From positions 78,422,141-78,486,140 of the forward strand of contig OY744606.1 in NCBI GenBank assembly GCA_963556255.1: a stretch of 64,000 bases of DNA. Direction: 5' to 3'. The notes below the pieces were generated by a model. It was not told the DNA's origin, searched no databases, and saw only the letters and a program-made list of their open reading frames with translations. Positions 21,500 through 33,385 of this stretch are shown here, in pieces; positions within the stretch are counted from its first letter, which is position 1, and each line of letters begins with the position of its first letter. A program made the translations under genes and the position numbers. This DNA is from Allolobophora icterica. Taxonomy: Eukaryota; Annelida; Clitellata; Crassiclitellata; Lumbricidae.

Positions 21500-21935
21500 C
21501 GCCTCAGTGCATAGCTATAGCCTCGTGTGCAAATTATGTTTGCCTCGTGTGCATGCAGAATGCAGATGTGCCGTGTGCAAAGCACGCGAGTTTCGTGTGC
21601 AGTACAGTTGAGACGCGCTGTCGTTTTTAAAACACTTTGGTGTCGTGTGAAATACCGACTGCATTGTGTCGTGTGCAAAACCAACTGCAGCTGTGTCTTG
21701 TGCCATGTGTGCTGCAGACGTGTCGTGTGCAAAACGCTGTAGTGTTGTGTGCAAAGCAGAATGGGACAGTGTGCAAAACAGAATAGGGATGTGTGCAATA
21801 CTGCATGCAAGCGTATCACATGCCCAGTGTATACGTTCGTGGGCATTTAGGACTGTGGTTGTTTCGACTGCAGAATACGCTGGTTCCGTGTGCAAGCCAG
21901 ACAACGTCTCTTTCATCGAACAGGCATCGTATTGA
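21500..21935. repeat. Degenerate GTGTCGTGTGCAAAAC repeat field
   Basis: About 15 or more copies of (T)CGTGTGCAAA or close variants, spaced irregularly by about 20-35 bp. Several open frames on both strands span it because the unit has few stops. It does not behave as a simple tandem array. Confidence 0.7.
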
Positions 21936-22964
21936 GAACAATACGCATACAAAACTATTGTCTACTGGTCGAGCAGCAGCAACGGCATTCCAAATGCTAT
22001 ACAAACTGTCAAATACGCTCTTTGTATGGTTGGAGATATATATCTCCATGCTAGATGTGAATAATGGCTGTTTCAGCCTGTTTGGACAATGGTGTTTTTA
22101 CTTGTAGGAATATCAGATGTTTTGGTAAATAATTTAAACCGATATAAATATAAATGTTTTGGACAATAGTTTGAACTGACATGAAAACACTCGAAACCAT
22201 ATATAATGTTTTGAAGAATAATTCAGCATATGTGTAGATCAGTTATATTCGACAATTTATTTGAAATAATGTGAATATCGGTTTTAGAGGCAATAATTTG
22301 AAGTAATGGGAAGATAGATGTGCTAGATGTGTTCTTGAACTGATATAAACAACATTTTCGCATTTCTATTTTTGGCTCTATAGGTAGACGTGCGGGTATG
22401 ATCTTTAGGGATACACTTACTAGGAAGCGTTGTTCTACTAGGAGAGTTCGTTCTCTTTTGTGCCTTTATTTGTGGAAAAGGTGCTACAAAAAGCGACTAA
22501 TAGGCCTAATGCTATTATTATTTTTCCCGTTCTATGAAAATGAGGCTTTCTCCCAGTTTCTACTGGCATCCGGAAATTTGTCTGTGAATGCAATGTTATT
22601 GTGGCGCTGGGCAAAGATTGGAAAAACTGGAATTGAAAGAGCCGCCATTAATACTCTTTCTGTTATCTTTGTTACTATTGATATTATTACTTCCTCGCTC
22701 CATGCACCGCTGAACTATTATTATTATTACTAGTGTATTTTCCCGTCATAATTATGACGGCAGTATATAGTGTTAGAGTATTTGCCCGTCATATTATGAC
22801 GTCATATTATAGGCCTATTATATGTATCGTTGGTTATCGCCATCGTCAAGACCGCCGTCGTCAAGACAACCGGTTTATGTTTTACAATAGAACAGAAGCC
22901 GTTTGTGACGTAGCGTCCTCCGACAGACAAATTTGCATATAAGGAAACTATATTAATAGATTAT

Positions 22965-22969
<5 letters not shown>
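21936..22969. other. No gene called; CCCGTC..GACGG palindromes
   Basis: A 111-codon + frame (22398-22733) has ordinary composition but no recognisable motif and ends in a TTA run. Positions 22741-22800 carry TATTTTCCCGTCATAATTATGACGG and TATTTGCCCGTCATATTATGACG, related to the palindrome beside the hairpin at 14040. Confidence 0.4.
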
Positions 22970-23475
<506 letters not shown>

Positions 23476-23965
23476 ACAACACATCTATCATTATTTATCT
23501 TTATTTATCATCATTTTGAGTACCTCCGAATGTCGATGGATAATATTGGTCATAATGCTATTCATCACAAGAGCACATCTCTCATCCTTCGTACATCATC
23601 ATCTTCATCATCTCCACCTTCATCTTCATAACCCTCCGTTGTGACCGCCAAATCATTTCGTCCGCTCTCCACAGGTACTATACGTCATCAGCGTCTTGAT
23701 ATTCAGCGAGCATCTCCGAGCAAACTCCGACTGATTTACGAAGGCTCCCACTTCCTACTTAGACCCGACTCAATGTCTAATCTCTGGCATAGTCCTCGAG
23801 ATCTCTGGCGTAATTAGCTTATACATCTCCTGCATTCTGTTTTGTCGTTTCCAATTAATTTCCATGGCTCAAGGCGAACGCCTGCTGTCCATAGGAACAG
23901 GGAAAGAATGACATGCAACGGATGGATGCAGGAATGACTGGACATGTTGTTCTGTATCTTATTGT

Positions 23966-23999
<34 letters not shown>

Positions 24000-24164
24000 G
24001 TTGCTGTATTCATGGGCGCCGCCAGCCTTAAAAAATTGGACGCACACCCCTCCCGTACCCTCCCATCGTGTACCCGTCCTCTGTCTGCCACTCGTGGTCA
24101 TACACTGAAATTGACTCCGAGTGACTCATAAAGGTACAGTATAACACAAGCATATGATATCTTA
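23476..24164. other. No gene; (TTG)n run
   Basis: A short CAT-rich stretch is at 23596-23635 and a TTG run at 23962-24005. The rest shows no motif. Confidence 0.5.
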
Positions 24165-24172
24165 TCATATTA

Positions 24173-24481
24173 CAGTGGCGTCACGAGGGGGGTGCGGGGG
24201 GTGCGGACCGCACCGGGTGACACCCTCAGAGGGGGGTGACACCCAAGATGAGAAACTGATGAAATTTTTGGAAGATGAGGAATTCCTAAAAAAAAGGTCA
24301 TCACTTTTTTGGGGAGACGAATTTCTTAAAAAAGTCATCACTTTTTTGGAGAGACAAATTCCTAAAAAAGGTCATCACTTTTTTTGGGAGACGAACTCCT
24401 AAAAAAGGTCATCACTTTTTTGGGGGGGGTGACACCATGACTTTACCGCACCGGGTGACACCAGCCCTAGTGACGCCACTG
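24173..24481. mobile_element. Non-autonomous hAT transposon (MITE), 309 bp
   Basis: Terminal inverted repeats CAGTGGCGTCAC.AGGG (24173 onward) and CCCTAGTGACGCCACTG (24465-24481) are flanked by a perfect 8-bp target duplication TCATATTA (24165-24172 and 24482-24489). TIR and TSD length together identify hAT. The interior has an inner inverted pair, ACCGCACCGGGTGACACC, near both ends. It also has about four tandem units of roughly 36-40 bp containing AAAAAAGGTCATCACTTTTTTGGG and GAGACGAA.TCCT. No transposase is present. Confidence 0.93.
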
Positions 24482-24489
24482 TCATATTA

Positions 24490-24794
24490 TTTATACATAC
24501 TGTATGGTAAACCAAAATTACACAGTGAAATTGCCAAAAAATATCGACGCGATGCCTAATCCTTGTGTGGATTTGATTTCGTGGGTGGACGCACGTGCGT
24601 CCAGTGGGTAACGCTGCCGGCGCCCCTGGTTGTATTTCTTGCTGTTGGTGTATTTCTTCTATTACTGTTGCTCTTTTTGTTGTTGCTATAATTCTTCTTG
24701 TTGTTGCTGTTGCTTAATTTGCTGCCGTTTGTCATTGTTGAATTTGTTGTCATTGTTGTAGACAGACAGATAGATCGCTAGCTACCTATCTAAC
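24490..24794. other. No gene; impure TTGTTGCT run
   Basis: Imperfect TTG/TTC-rich sequence at 24640-24760. Confidence 0.5.
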
Positions 24795-25065
24795 TAGATT
24801 GACAGACAGACAGACAGACGGACAGACAGACAGACAGACATACAGATTGACCGATCTACTGACAGAGACAGACTGCCTGCCAGACAGTCTGAGACAGACA
24901 GAAAGATGGATAGAAAGACAGATGGATAGATAGTAGGTAGATAAATTAATAGACAGACAGACAGACATACAGAAAGAAGAGACACAGAGTGACATATACA
25001 GAGACAGAGACAGAGAGAGAAGAAGAGAAAGCGAGTGACAGAGAAGACGACAGCACGATGGCCAA
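24795..25065. repeat. GACA-rich microsatellite
   Basis: Imperfect (GACA)n with GATA variants, ending in a GAGA-rich stretch. Confidence 0.9.
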
Positions 25066-25295
25066 TCTGTAAACATAATCATTCATGTCCGCGCATACGT
25101 ATATATATACACGATTAAAAATGTCTTATATATATAAGCTTAATGTATATATATATATGTATGTATATATGCAGTTGTAGTGTGGTTGTTTTTATATAAG
25201 CGTTGCTTATTGCGACGTAGTTTGTCTTCTGTGGATGCGAAATGACCAGATGGCAGAGCTACTCAGCTGTCGACAACGAGGATGACGACGTCGTT
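25066..25295. other. No recognisable feature
   Basis: TATA-rich short runs (25100-25170), then ordinary sequence. Confidence 0.4.
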
Positions 25296-25299
25296 GGCC

Positions 25300-25885
25300 A
25301 CTCGCCTCAGCAACCGTCTCATCCTCTTCACCATCAGCATCCTCCTCCTCTTCCTCCTCTTCCACCGCTTCCTCTTCCTTCTTAACATCCTCTCCCTTCT
25401 CCTCTTTATATGACTTCTTATCCTCTTCCTCGTTCTTTTTATCTTCCTCCTTTCCTTATCTTCCTTTACCTCCTCCTCTTCCTGTTCTTCCGCCTTCTCC
25501 TCCTTCTCTTTCGTTTCTTTCCTGCTCTTCCAACTCCTCATTTTCCCCCTTTTCCATCTCCTTCTCTTTCTTCTTATACTCTTCTTCCTCCTCCTCCTCC
25601 GTCTCCTAATTCCCTTCTTTCTTATAATCATCTTTGGCATATTCCTGTTCCCCTTCTTCTTCTCCTCCTTCTCTGTCTTCTTAACCTCCCATCTACTTCT
25701 CCTTCTCCTAATTCCCTTCTTTCTTACCCTTATCTTCATCACCTTCCTCTTTTCCTTCTCCTCCTTCTCCTCCTCCTCTTTCTCCTCCTCCTCCGCCTTC
25801 TTCTTAACCCTCTCTTCCTCCTTCTAATTCTTCTCCTTCCCATCCTCCTGATTCTCTTCCTCATTTCTTTTCCTTCTCTTACTCC
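25300..25885. repeat. Long polypyrimidine tract (CTCCTT-rich)
   Basis: Almost 600 bp in which the + strand is overwhelmingly C and T, with repeated TCCTCCTCTT and AATTCCCTTCTTTCTTA phrases. Lys/Arg/Glu-rich minus-strand and Leu/Pro-rich + strand frames are compositional. Such tracts can adopt triplex structures. Confidence 0.85.
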
Positions 25886-25959
25886 TCAGCGTCACGTAAG
25901 CGCTCTCAACTGAGGCAGTTTAGGCGTTTGCTCAGCATCGAAGGACTGCCCTAGCTGCT

Positions 25960-26400
25960 GGACAACGACAGACCCAGAGAGTCAAAGAGACAAAGATACA
26001 GAGAGACAGAGAGAGACAGGGTGATAGAGAGACAGGGAGATAGAGAGACAAAGGCACAGAGAGAGAAAAAGAGAGAGTTACAGAGACAAAGACAGAGATA
26101 GGAACAGAGAGACAGAGCAACAGATAGAGAGAGACAGACAAACGCAGAGAAAGGAAGAGACGGAAACAGAGGAAATAGAGAGATAGTTAAAACAGAGATA
26201 AGCGGAGAGACAGAGATGCAGGAAAACAAACAGAGACAGTCAGAGAGAGAAACAGCGACCTATGCAAACGAACAGACAAACACAGTTGCAGACAAACAGA
26301 GGTATCGACGGAGTGAGACACAGAGACATATGCAAACAAACAAACAGACAGACAGTGAGACATAGAGACACAAGGAAACAAACAAAGAGACGCAGGCAGT
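25960..26400. repeat. GAGACAGA-rich purine tract
   Basis: Imperfect GAGACAGA units. The purine bias is on the + strand, opposite to the preceding tract. Confidence 0.85.
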
Positions 26401-27060
26401 GTGAGGGACTGATGACGAGTCCCCTTCTTATCCGTCGCTCTCATCTTAGCCGCATCCATCCATTTGGCACCGATCCATCCAGCCGCATCTTCAGCAGCCG
26501 CCGTCCAGACTCCATTCGCTCAGTCGCTGATTCCGATCTGTCTGTCGGTCGGAACGCGCGTCTCGGCGTCTGAAGCTCGCGCAAGGATCACTGGGATAGG
26601 ACGAGATCTCTTCCGGACATGCGCAGTGCCCGCCAGAAATACACTTCCGCTTGCGTCGGGTAATCGGATGCAAACTGTTCGGTAGATTTGGATTGCTATG
26701 CTATTGTCGATCGTCTATAGCACTTCATATTGCTGCTGGAGTAGCGTCGAATTGCTAGTGCTAACGGTTGTAGGTTTCTGATGCCTGTAGCACTTATTGA
26801 AGCTGTTTAGTAGCAGCGAAGTGCTATGTTATGGTAAGCTGATGCTGTAACCTAGATAGAGCTTGTTAACTGTAACTGCTCAGTGGGGATGAAGTGCTAG
26901 TGTTGTTATAAGGAAGTGCCATGAAGGCCTCTTTAGCACTTTTTAGAGGCTCCAATGTTGAAAAGTTACTCTCTGTGCAATAGATTATTATTATTACTAT
27001 TATTACTATTACTATTATTATTTTTAGTATTATTATTATTAGTATTAGTATTAGTATTTG
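26401..27060. other. No recognisable gene
   Basis: CG-containing sequence at 26440-26680, then a diffuse stretch in which TAGCACTT and GAAGTGCTA recur (26720-26940). No coding signal was found. Confidence 0.45.
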
Positions 27061-27064
27061 TATT

Positions 27065-27240
<176 letters not shown>

Positions 27241-27394
27241 TGCTCTTCTTGTTGTTGTTGCTAATATTATTATTACTATGCTAAGAGATCGTGAACAATA
27301 GTTTCTGCGTGGTGCGAAGCATTTTACGTATATCAAGCAGATTTTGACGAGTACAAAGGCTCCAGTTTTCACTGTTTGATTAGTAGTTGTAGTA

Positions 27395-27590
27395 TTAGTT
27401 GCTGTTTAGCAATACTGTGTCATAATAAAGATGATTAGCGTCCTCGTCCTCCTACCACATGAAAGCAGCATATTTTTGGTAGTTGTAGGTTCTGTTTAAC
27501 GGCATTGTCATAACAAAGACGATTAGCGTTACCCTCCTCCTTTGTCCAGGCACAGGACTGGCACTGTCAGAGTATGGGCAGTTGTGGAGT
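27395..27590 (+). repeat. Two copies of the unnamed interspersed repeat
   Basis: GTTTAGCAATACTGTGTCATAATAAAGATGATTAGCGTCC near 27402, and TTTAACGGCATTGTCATAACAAAGACGATTAGCGTTACCCTCCTCC near 27488, followed by TTGTCCAGGCACAGGACTGGCACTGTCAGAGTA. Confidence 0.7.
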
Positions 27591-27599
27591 GAAGTGTTT

Positions 27600-28130
27600 G
27601 AATAAATCCAATTGTGTCTTTTTATGATAGCATTCGAGATGAAAGCAAGGACTCTACTCAACTGTTGGATGGCAGTTATTCAAGCAACTAAGGCGATTGT
27701 GTTACCAAACAGACATTGTTTTTGACAGCAACAATAACAGCGTCGACAAGAATTACTAAACCAACAACGGAAGCAACAACGCTAAGGAAAGCAACAACAC
27801 CAACGAAATCGACAACATTGACGGAGAAACGATATGGTATGCAACAAGCGTTGTTGTCCGGAGTTGTTTGCATCCGGGAGTTGGCTGTAATGGTCTGTGA
27901 GTTGACTGATGTATGAGGACATTTCGTGGAGTCATCTCCTGTGCAAGGATACTCTTGCGAAATAAAACACTTTAATCCCGGACCGGATTTGGTGAATGTG
28001 TAGAAGGGCTCACTGTGTGAATGTTCTACTGGACTAACGTTACATTCCTATCACATTAGGGGTCGTAGTGTACTACGAATTTTATGCTACATCGCGCGAT
28101 GAAGAGTTGAAATTTTGCAACGGTTGAAAT
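27600..28130. other. No gene; sequence upstream of tetraspanin exon 1
   Basis: A CAACAACG-rich stretch lies at 27725-27830. No promoter element can be identified with confidence. Confidence 0.4.
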
Positions 28131-28545
28131 ATTAGCTCGGAGTAACTAATTACGAGTTCGGTTACTTTGGCGGTTGAAGTATGACAATTTCAGAGTAGAG
28201 TTACGGTAACGGCTGAAATCTCACCTCGCATAGTCACAGTAACGACTGGAGTAGCACCTTAGTCAGAATAGTTACGTTATCAATATCACCGAACAGAATA
28301 GAGTTACAGTAGCTACTGAAGTGCCACTTTACTCAGAAGAGTTACGGTACCGGCTGAAATATCTTACAGAAAAAGTAACGGTGTCGGCTGAAATATCACC
28401 TTACTAAGTCCAGATACGGTAACGGCTGAAATATCACCTTGCTAAGTAGAGTTATGGTAATGGCTGAAATATAACCTTGCCGAGTAACAGTAACGGCTGA
28501 AATATCATCTCACAGAGTAGAGTTACGGTAACGGCTGAGCTATTG
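28130..28545. repeat. Minisatellite upstream of tetraspanin exon 1
   Basis: About ten imperfect units of roughly 38-45 bp built on GAGTTACGGTAACGGCTGAA and ATATCACCTTACT. It ends 77 bp before the proposed initiator ATG, so it lies in the 5' flank or UTR of the gene. Confidence 0.8.
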
Positions 28546-28621
28546 CCTTACATGACCTGATGAAGAGCTGAGGACCCTTTTCAGAGGAATATCTGACCAG
28601 GAGAGGAGTGCCAAAGCTTCC

Positions 28622-28858
28622 ATGTCGGCTCAAGCATCTCTGTCACGTGTCCGAAGCGGTTGTGGTTGCAGCTGCGGAGGAGGCGCTGGAGGCGGAAGCA
28701 GCCACCGGAAGATGGCACTCCTCAACTGCATCAAGCACCTGGAATGCGTCGGAAGGTGTCGGTGCCAGGTGCGCTGTCAACCGGAGTGTGTTCCCTGGAC
28801 GACCTTCAGAGACAGATTCGCAGTCGCCGCTCTCATTGTCGTCAATTTCGTCTTCCTG
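28622..28858 (+). CDS. Tetraspanin exon 1 (N-terminus and first half of TM1)
   Basis: Tetraspanins are four-pass membrane scaffold proteins that organise receptors and integrins at the cell surface. This exon gives 79 codons from the ATG at 28622. A second in-frame ATG at 28712 (M31) would give a shorter, more typical N-terminus. Residues 13-25 are rich in Gly and Cys, and a second Cys cluster lies around residues 35-60, possibly for palmitoylation. The exon ends with the start of TM1 (FAVAALIVVNFVFL) at a CTG/GTATGAG donor in phase 0. This fits exon 2, whose first residues ICGGVLVVLGFLMYL complete TM1. The split inside TM1 after an NF.F-like motif is the usual tetraspanin intron position. 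The assignment depends on joining across 28 kb. Confidence 0.78.
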
Positions 28859-28879
28859 GTATGAGCTACGCTATTAACG

Positions 28880-29210
28880 ACGGTAAAGTCAAGGAAGGTA
28901 AAGGAATAAGGGAAGGTAAAGTATCATAAGGTAAGGTCAGGGAAGGTAAAGGAATAAGGGAAGGTAAAGTATCTTAATATAAGGTAAGGTCAGGGAAGGT
29001 AAAGGAATAGGGAAAGGCAAAGTATCATAAAATAAGGTAAGGTCAGGGAAGGTAAAGGAATAGGGAAAGGCAACGTATCATAAAATAAGGTAAGGTCAGA
29101 GAAGGTAAAGGAATAGGGAAAGGCAACGTATCATAAGATAAGGTAAGGTCAGGGAAGGTAAAGGAATAGGGAAAAGTATCATGATTTAAGGTTAGGCCAG
29201 GAAAGGAAAA
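28880..29210. repeat. Minisatellite downstream of tetraspanin exon 1
   Basis: About five to six units of roughly 60 bp: GGTAAGGTCAGGGAAGGTAA, AGGAATAGGGAAAGGCAA, GTATCATAAAATAA. It begins about 20 bp after the exon 1 donor. Each unit contains GGTAAGG, which resembles a splice donor. Confidence 0.85.
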
Positions 29211-31015
29211 TGGCATAGGCTAAGGTAAAATATTATAATTTACCACAAGGTTAAGGTTACTTGAGGTCATGTAAGGAAAGACAGAGCAGGTACGATAAAG
29301 CAACTGGAGATACGATAATACGACCATAGGAGATACGACGGTAAGGTCAGGAAAGGGTAAGATTAGGTAAGCGTACAGGATAAGGTAAAGTATCATAATG
29401 TTTCACAAGACAATGGAGAAATGATTTCATTCAATGCCAGACAATGCAGAGTAATACAGGTAAGATAAATCAACGACGGTATTTAGGTAATACAATAAGG
29501 GTAGGTGAAGGTAAAAGGTGAGTTAAAGTACGTAATCTAGTAAAATATACCGTGAAGGCTAAGATAACGCTTCCATGTTACACAGTGGCAGAACGGGTCA
29601 CAGGAACAACCATATCACTTTGTGTTGCAGAGCAAAGGGACCTGCGACCAGAACAATACTACAAAAAACAGGCAGTACAATACATTTCAAAACAATAGAC
29701 ATTTTAATATACAATATAATATACAATACAATATGCGATAAAATATGATACAAGATGAAAAAAATAATATTTTACAATACAATAAACAATACAACATATG
29801 GTATAATAGAATATACAACATCACACAAAATACAATACAACATACAGTGCAATATACAGTGCAAACTGCAATAAAGTGTCCAAAGCAAAAGGTATATACA
29901 ATACAATTCAATTGACTACAGCACAAGATAATACACAATATAATAGAAGACAAAATACATTATAGGGGTGTTGTGAACCTGCTTTAGAAGTGCCGCAGCT
30001 GGATAATACTTGTGCAATCTATTCTGTAAAAACAGTGAAACATAAAATACTGATTATCACTGCTGACATGGGCCATTAATAACTATTTTTAAAACTTAAA
30101 ATAGTACAGAAATAGACGCAACAATGCGGTGTGGAATAAAAGAAACGATGCTCGGTCAGTTTAAAAAGGAACTAATTGGAAGAGAAATAAGTGAAATTGA
30201 TTCCAGATGCCGTTGACTGAGCGACTTTTAGTAAGGGTGCTTCGGTCTGGAAAAGGTTGCGAACCACTCCACGACGTCACTGCATTCTGATGGGACCCCG
30301 ATCGATTTAATCAGATAGGCAATGAGGAGGTTCCGACATCGTTCCAGTCTTGTCTGACAAGACGAATGTTCGGCTGGTGTAGTTCGCCCATCCATCTTCG
30401 CGGACTGACACTCCTAAGCCCACTTAAGTTCGAGTCCAGGAGCGTCAATCCGTAGCACGAACCTCACGCAGCCGCCCGTATCGCTTCTAATCTGACGCTC
30501 AACTTTGCCCTGCAAACTGTCCTGACCCAAATCCTGTTGACAACGAAGTCACGTGCTCGCAGCAGGTTTACCCGTCAAGTGTCGGTGTGGTGCCGGATAG
30601 GTCCAGGAGTGTAGAGGGTTCCGATTGGGTCAAATTTTGGCACAGCGTACTGACGCAAATTTTAAAATATCCTTTTACCCGGACGGTGGAGGAGGATCTA
30701 TGGAGTCCATACCCAGCAAACTCAGGGCCACACACAGCTTGGAGATGAACTAAGGACCCAGACGATTGGCGAAGAGTAGTGGAAACGATGATGATGGTGA
30801 TAATGTGATGATGATGATGCCTTTGATAGCAACAACTGCTGGGAAAGTCTTTCAGTCAGTGAACATGTTAAGACTCCAGCAGTCTGCATACATCTGTAGT
30901 CCCAACTGGGATAAAATATGATTTTCACGGAAGAAACGCCAGCAAACGGTCTCGAGAGAACATTCTGTTTTTAGAAGCACCATCCGGGTCCTAGTCACGT
31001 GCAGCGGTGCAGTAT
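29211..31015. other. No gene; diffuse AT-rich and ordinary intron sequence
   Basis: Positions 29670-29960 are an imperfect TACAATACAATA field. The rest (29961-31015) shows no open frame with a motif. Confidence 0.45.
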
Positions 31016-31019
31016 TTTC

Positions 31020-31310
31020 GGAACTGTTTACACCCGGGCCTAATTTGGCTTAACACTAGGGCCTAATTTGGTTTAACACCCGGGCCTTATTTGGCTTAAC
31101 ACCCGATCCACGAACCAACAACAGGATTTTCGAGAACTGTTCTCACACGGACCTGACTGATTTACCCTAGCCCTAACCTAACCAATCACGTCATTTTTTA
31201 GGAACTGACTTCGCACGGACCTGATTTGGATTCACACCGGTAACGTGAGCCAATCAGTTGACTTTTGGGAACGGTTTTCTCCTGGGCCTTGTTTAGCTTC
31301 GTCTCGACCA
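31020..31310. repeat. Short tandem repeat GGGCCTAATTTGGCTTAACACCC and diverged units
   Basis: Three units of about 26 bp at 31033-31110 lie inside larger, more diverged units of about 80 bp. The larger units share GGAACTG.TT..CAC.CGG.CCTGATTTGG and extend to about 31300. Confidence 0.65.
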
Positions 31311-31429
31311 TCTTAGATGTATTTCCAGGACATGAAGGCGTTTGATTGAGCGGCTCACGAGCTAATCAGACTACGAATCTTTGGCCAAACTACGGTTTGC
31401 CTGTATGGAGGTCTTGTCAGATGCAAATA

Positions 31430-31830
31430 AAGGCTACTTACTTACTTACTTACATACTACTCGAAAGAAAATGTAAATTTTTCTGCGGTGTAGTCTGTCT
31501 GACAACTAGTACCCAGGGTTTCCAGTTAACACTTTAGCTGCATTGGTTTCCCAGGGGGATTTTTAGTACACTCTCGTCTTTAGAATGTGTTAACGATCCC
31601 GCCTCCAATGTCGCCTTGCTATCGAGTTTAGTCAACATGCTTGTGGAAGTTTAGCCGCCCCTCTGTCTCCTATCTCTGGTCTGTCTGGCAAACGGTCTCG
31701 GATCTGTCTAGACATCTCTGAACAACTCCTCTTAGTCGACGCAGCGCTCGTGAATAAGCTGGTGCTCTGCGTTGAACTTTCGAGTAGCGCTTTATAACTT
31801 CAGAGTTTACGATGACGATTACGATATCTG
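31430..31830 (+). mobile_element. TTAC tail remnant and LINE 3' end with GATTAC tail
   Basis: CAAATAAAGGCTACTTACTTACTTAC at 31420-31453 is a LINE-type tail. Positions 31540-31830 hold the GATTAC-family 3' end (GCAGCGCTCGTGAATAAGCTGGTGCTCTGCG, CGAGTAGCGCTTTATAACTTC, GACGATTACGAT). Confidence 0.6.
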
Positions 31831-32340
31831 TACCGTTCGGGGCAAACGTCAGTGTTTGTTGAAAGTTGAAGACTTCTTTGTAGTGAGGATCGGTGCCACT
31901 CCAAGGACCCTGTTAAGTCGTTGATGGCAAATGTAATTTCGGTGCTTTGACATTGTCGAGACCGGTTACTGCCGACGCCTGTGTTAAGTGAGCTGCATTT
32001 CCTTTGTGGCGTCTACGCGTCGTTGACTTGAAGACAGTATTTGTCTTGTAAATGAAGGAAAACAAGAGATGCGTGCAAATTAAACATCCACGTTCGACGG
32101 TGGCGCCACCTATATTACTAAAATGCCACACATCCATACACACACGAACACACGCATATATAGACTGACACATACGCAAACGCACACATACACATATAAA
32201 CACACATACATGTTAGAAGTGGTTCGTGGAAGCAGGGATGTATTTGAAGACATTTGGCAGAGAGGTCGTAGACCCAGAGGCAGACAACCACTAAGACTCA
32301 TAAAAGCATAGTAAAAGGGAGCAAGAATCGTAGGCAGAAA
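31831..32340. other. No gene; short ACACAT-rich run
   Basis: Positions 32125-32215 are an imperfect ACACATA stretch. Nothing else is recognised. Confidence 0.45.
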
Positions 32341-32935
32341 TATTATAGTTCTTCATCTTATCCTTTTCCCTATGCTCCCGTTTGTCCTCCTCATTTTCTT
32401 GTCTTCCTTCCCTTTCCTACTTGTCTTTCTCCTTTCCTCAATTTCCTCTGCATCCTCTTTCCTCTCTTCGTAATCATCTCTTTCTTAATTCTTGCTCCTT
32501 TTTCCATTTCCATCTCGTTCATCCTCTTTCCTTTTTTCTTTTTCCATCTCGTTCATCCTCTTTCCTTTTTTCTTATTCCATCTCGTTCATCCTCTTCCCT
32601 CTTTTCTTTTTCCATCTCGTTCATCCTCTTTCCTTTTTTCCTTTTCCATCTCGTTCATCCTCTTTCCTTTTTTCTTTTTCCATCTCGTTCATCCTCTTCC
32701 CTTTTTCCCTTTTCCAACTCGTTCCTCCCCTTTTTTCTTCCCTATCGTCCCAGTCCGTCCAACCCTCCAATCTCCTCCAAGCAATCATTTCCCTCGTCCT
32801 CTTCTCTTTCTCCGCGTCTTCCATTTCCCATTCCTCCTCCTACTCCTTTCACTCACTATGTCCTCCTCATCCTCCTCTTCCTTCTTCCTCCCTGTCCATC
32901 TTAGTCCGTCTCTTTGTCCTCCTACTCATCATCGT
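32340..32935. repeat. Polypyrimidine tract with embedded 31-bp minisatellite
   Basis: The unit TTTTCCATCTCGTTCATCCTC plus TTTCCTTTT-like filler repeats about seven times at 32505-32730. The flanks are CTCCTT-rich. The Ser/Phe-rich frames (32382-32969 and 32492-33310) come from this repeat. Confidence 0.85.
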
Positions 32936-33309
32936 CGTCATCCTCTTCAAACGGCGACCCAGAGATTAACCATAATTTGTCCGAGTCGCCAACAAATCTC
33001 CAGCGCAGCAACGACCAACAACAAAACCGCCCTAAACCGCCACACTCCCTCCTTCGCCCCATATCCCCCTCCAGCCGACCAACCTCCACCCTCCCTCCCT
33101 CACCTCATATCCCCTCCAGCCTCCACCCTTCCTCCCTTTACTGCACGACCTTCTCCTCCGCCAACAGCATCGGCCGCTCTTACGCACCTACATGAATACG
33201 ACCCACACGACTATAAATATATTCCAGTAGTACATACATGTATATACAGATGTACTATGAATGGAAATACATGTAAAACTGTAATCATACAATATATTTA
33301 TACACTATG

Positions 33310-33312
<3 letters not shown>

Positions 33313-33384
<72 letters not shown>
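33313..33384. repeat. (TA)n microsatellite
   Basis: A pure TA run. A G-rich patch (GGGGGGGGAG) follows at 33418-33426. Confidence 0.95.

Positions 33385-33385
<1 letters not shown>

Noticed and set aside
24154..24402. 82-codon + frame
   Set aside because: Lies across the hAT MITE and its internal tandem repeats; not a gene.
25263..25742. 159-codon Lys/Arg-rich minus frame
   Set aside because: Complement of the polypyrimidine tract; purely compositional.
32382..33310. 272- and 195-codon Ser/Phe/Pro-rich + frames
   Set aside because: Produced by the polypyrimidine tract and its 31-bp minisatellite. No non-repetitive domain, and composition follows the DNA bias.
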